A stretch of 64,000 bases of DNA from Arbacia lixula (taxonomy: Eukaryota > Echinodermata > Echinoidea > Arbacioida > Arbaciidae), in the NCBI GenBank assembly GCA_963669155.1, contig OZ022597.1, forward strand, positions 4,793,465 through 4,857,464, given 5' to 3'. The notes beneath the pieces were generated by a model. That model saw only the letters and a program-made list of their open reading frames with translations, did not search any database and had not been told where the DNA came from. A program made the translations under genes and the position numbers. Position 1 is the first letter of the stretch; every line of letters starts with the position of its first letter. This document shows positions 62,000 to 64,000 of this stretch, in pieces.

Positions 62000-63080
62000 G
62001 TCGCAATGCTGCGTACCCAATTGGGGTTTCTACCGCCCCGTTTTTGTCGCTCTTCATGATATGGGCCTAGTCTCCATTAAGAGTTACAACTATGATAATA
62101 GATTCGTTGAAGGATTTAAGTCCCCTTAGCTACGTGTCACTTAACAGATGTATTGTAATGACGACATTATTGTCCACTTTCTGATTGGCGTCTTTGAATG
62201 ATCGTGTCTGGATTTAGTAAATCTCTTCCATGCAAATACCTATTAAAAATATATCGCAAAGACATAGAAATACTTATCAGAGATTAAACTATTACTAGTA
62301 GTTTCAGAACCACATGTAAAGACACGTAGCTAAATAATCGCCATTTTTATCACGTTTGTCTGGAGTATACTAAACACACCCACTGTTATTTAAACTACTA
62401 ATGAGATATAATCTAAAGCACATTAATGAGATGTGAACTGAAGCGCATTAATGAGATGTGTTTTTCACTTATTGGTGCCTGAATACACGTATTGTAAATT
62501 ATCCCATTCCGGTATCTAAATCACATTACTACAATGTACCAGCAAACTTCACCAAGCACGCACAGCGCACTTCTGCCGCACAAGTGTTTGTTAAATCTGT
62601 GTACGCCATTGACGCATTTTCGCGCCACAACTACACGTAAATCCCATAGAGCTGGAGTTTGCTTGGCAGACAAACGGCTAATGGCGGGCCATCCTCAAGC
62701 ACTTTAAACTTGAACACGTGGATCTGGGTAAGAAACTTAACCTAATTTATCATGCATAATATAATGGGACATTGAGCCCCATACGATCGTGTTGAATGTA
62801 TCTGTTTACCATATAACAAGCATCAGGTTTGTGATTTATCATGGAGCTGCTATCTTCACTTGCCACCTTCATTTTAAGCGATATGTGATCATTAACTCTG
62901 TGAGTGTCATTGAGGCATTTTTGCACGAGTAATACACAGAACTACGGTTGGCAAGCAGTTGATCTGACAGGCAAATGGTTGAACCAGAAAGCCCCATTGG
63001 CGTGGCATTGAAGGTAAGAAGGAAGAGCACCATGTATCAAACGCGATTGTTGGGAAACGACTGTTTTTTCATTCAATAAT
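62000..63080. other. Intergenic with minor repeats, no gene seen
   Basis: 62396-62461 has three units of TTAATGAGATGTG-type sequence about 30 bases apart. 62632-62690 and 62930-62985 carry the small motif also seen at 6301 and 29767. Confidence 0.45.
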
Positions 63081-63088
63081 GTTCATGG

Positions 63089-63226
63089 TAGTGCCATTCT
63101 CATTGGGCTTTTAAAAATCGAAAAGTTAGGGGACAGGGACAAAAGGACCATTCGGCTTTTGGTACGGTTGCTAGGCAACTTTCACCCTAACTTCGAGATT
63201 TTTTAAGCCCAATGAGAATGGCACTA
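63089..63226. mobile_element. MITE, 138 bp, copy 2 of the 54924 family
   Basis: TAGTGCCATTCTCATTGGGC at the left, GCCCAATGAGAATGGCACTA at the right, a perfect 20 bp inverted pair. Confidence 0.9.
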
Positions 63227-63479
63227 TTGTCACACATTAGAGAGATTTCGATTGCCACTGTATAGGTCCCACTGTAAAAATCCAGGTGGATGTGACGTAG
63301 TCGCGTATGCATGGTAATGTTAATCGTAGCTGGTAGTCACTCACAGTCACAGCCATCAATATATAAGTCCCTTTGTCTTAGAACTTAATCTCTGCATACG
63401 AGAAGGTCCGCTGGCGTGGCTGGACAATCAGTCAGTCAGTCTGAGGTTGCGTTCATCATGTTCATGCAACACTTTTTTG

Positions 63480-63690
63480 TTCTAGAATCATTATTAGAAT
63501 CATGATTCAAAACGCGTTTCTGCAGAATTACGATTGTGTTCAGATGAAATTGAATATAAACGTGATTCAAAACGCAAACATGAAACGCGGAAAAGAGGGC
63601 ATTTGGAAACGCGTTTCTGCAGAATCACTTTCGAAAAGGGTCGCCTGAAGGCAACCGTGTTTTAATCATGATTCTGTGACGTCATTTTTG
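63480..63690. repeat. Imperfect inverted and direct repeats with AAACGCG motifs
   Basis: AAACGCGTTTCTGCAGAAT occurs at about 63510 and again at 63609. AGAATCATGATTC-type sequence recurs inverted near 63665. Probably a degraded MITE. Confidence 0.45.
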
Positions 63691-63769
63691 CTAGAAGCTT
63701 CATGAATTATTGATGACACTGTGATTACAGTTGCTAGTGGATTCACAAGTGCGATGCACAATATTACTA

Positions 63770-64000
63770 TGTGCAATTGTCAAAATTATATTTTAAGCTG
63801 TGTATAATCATTAACAGTGGCTCCTTTGGAAAGCAGTCCTCGAGACTGATCACAACTAACCGACTAACCTGTATAAATAAAACGTGAAATAAAAACAGCA
63901 TTTATGTGCATTTGCGTGCAGCTGAGATATTGTAATTTAAAAACGTGCTTACATTTGTTTGCAGATATCTGTTATGCTCACATAAGTATTGATGCAATTA
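63770..64000 (-). repeat. Dispersed repeat family 'B', partial copy at the window edge
   Basis: TAAGCTGTGTATAATCATTA, CATTTGCGTGCAGC, GAGATATT and TTTGTTTGCAGATA match the family B order seen at 53330-53450, interrupted near 63825-63890. It runs off the window. Confidence 0.6.

Overview
The window is animal nuclear DNA: AT-rich, with short exons, long introns, many microsatellites and a dense load of small inverted-repeat transposons. Gene content and repeat style suggest a marine invertebrate deuterostome, most likely an echinoderm such as a sea urchin. That is an inference from recalled protein families; no search was run.

About 0.1-27.3 kb is genic. (1) WDR77/MEP50, the WD-repeat partner of the PRMT5 methylosome, lies on the minus strand. 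Seven coding exons (378-6751) join with consistent splice phases into 298 residues plus stop; the first coding exon was not found. (2) A second minus-strand gene (9561-19241) starts with a CARF/ALS2CR8-like DNA-binding region. It appears to continue, in phase, into one long exon with two ULP1 (C48)-like domains and a PHD-type finger. The two ULP1-like copies have each lost a different catalytic residue. (3) A plus-strand cathepsin L-like gene (23330-27261) reads as a complete 339-residue, five-exon protein whose active-site cysteine is replaced. (4) One unassigned plus-strand candidate exon lies at 21961-22076.

About 27.3-64 kb holds no gene I can support. It is built from microsatellites and repeated non-coding elements: several TTAA-flanked (piggyBac-like) MITE families, Harbinger-like elements, long palindromes nested in one another, and unclassified families present up to about six times. 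The same families sit inside the introns of the genes. Nested insertions give relative ages: a 3.5 kb Harbinger-like element split an older MITE whose intact relative lies 300 bp away, and a TTAA hairpin sits inside a larger long-arm element.

The genes do not form an operon-like unit. The points most worth a second look are the complementary loss of active-site residues in the ULP1-like pair, the intact but Cys-less cathepsin, the tandem copies of an exon-intron boundary in a WDR77 intron, and a MITE family carrying a CRE/E-box-like motif. Exon limits are read by eye from GT/AG sites and phase; repeat limits are approximate unless a target-site duplication is given.
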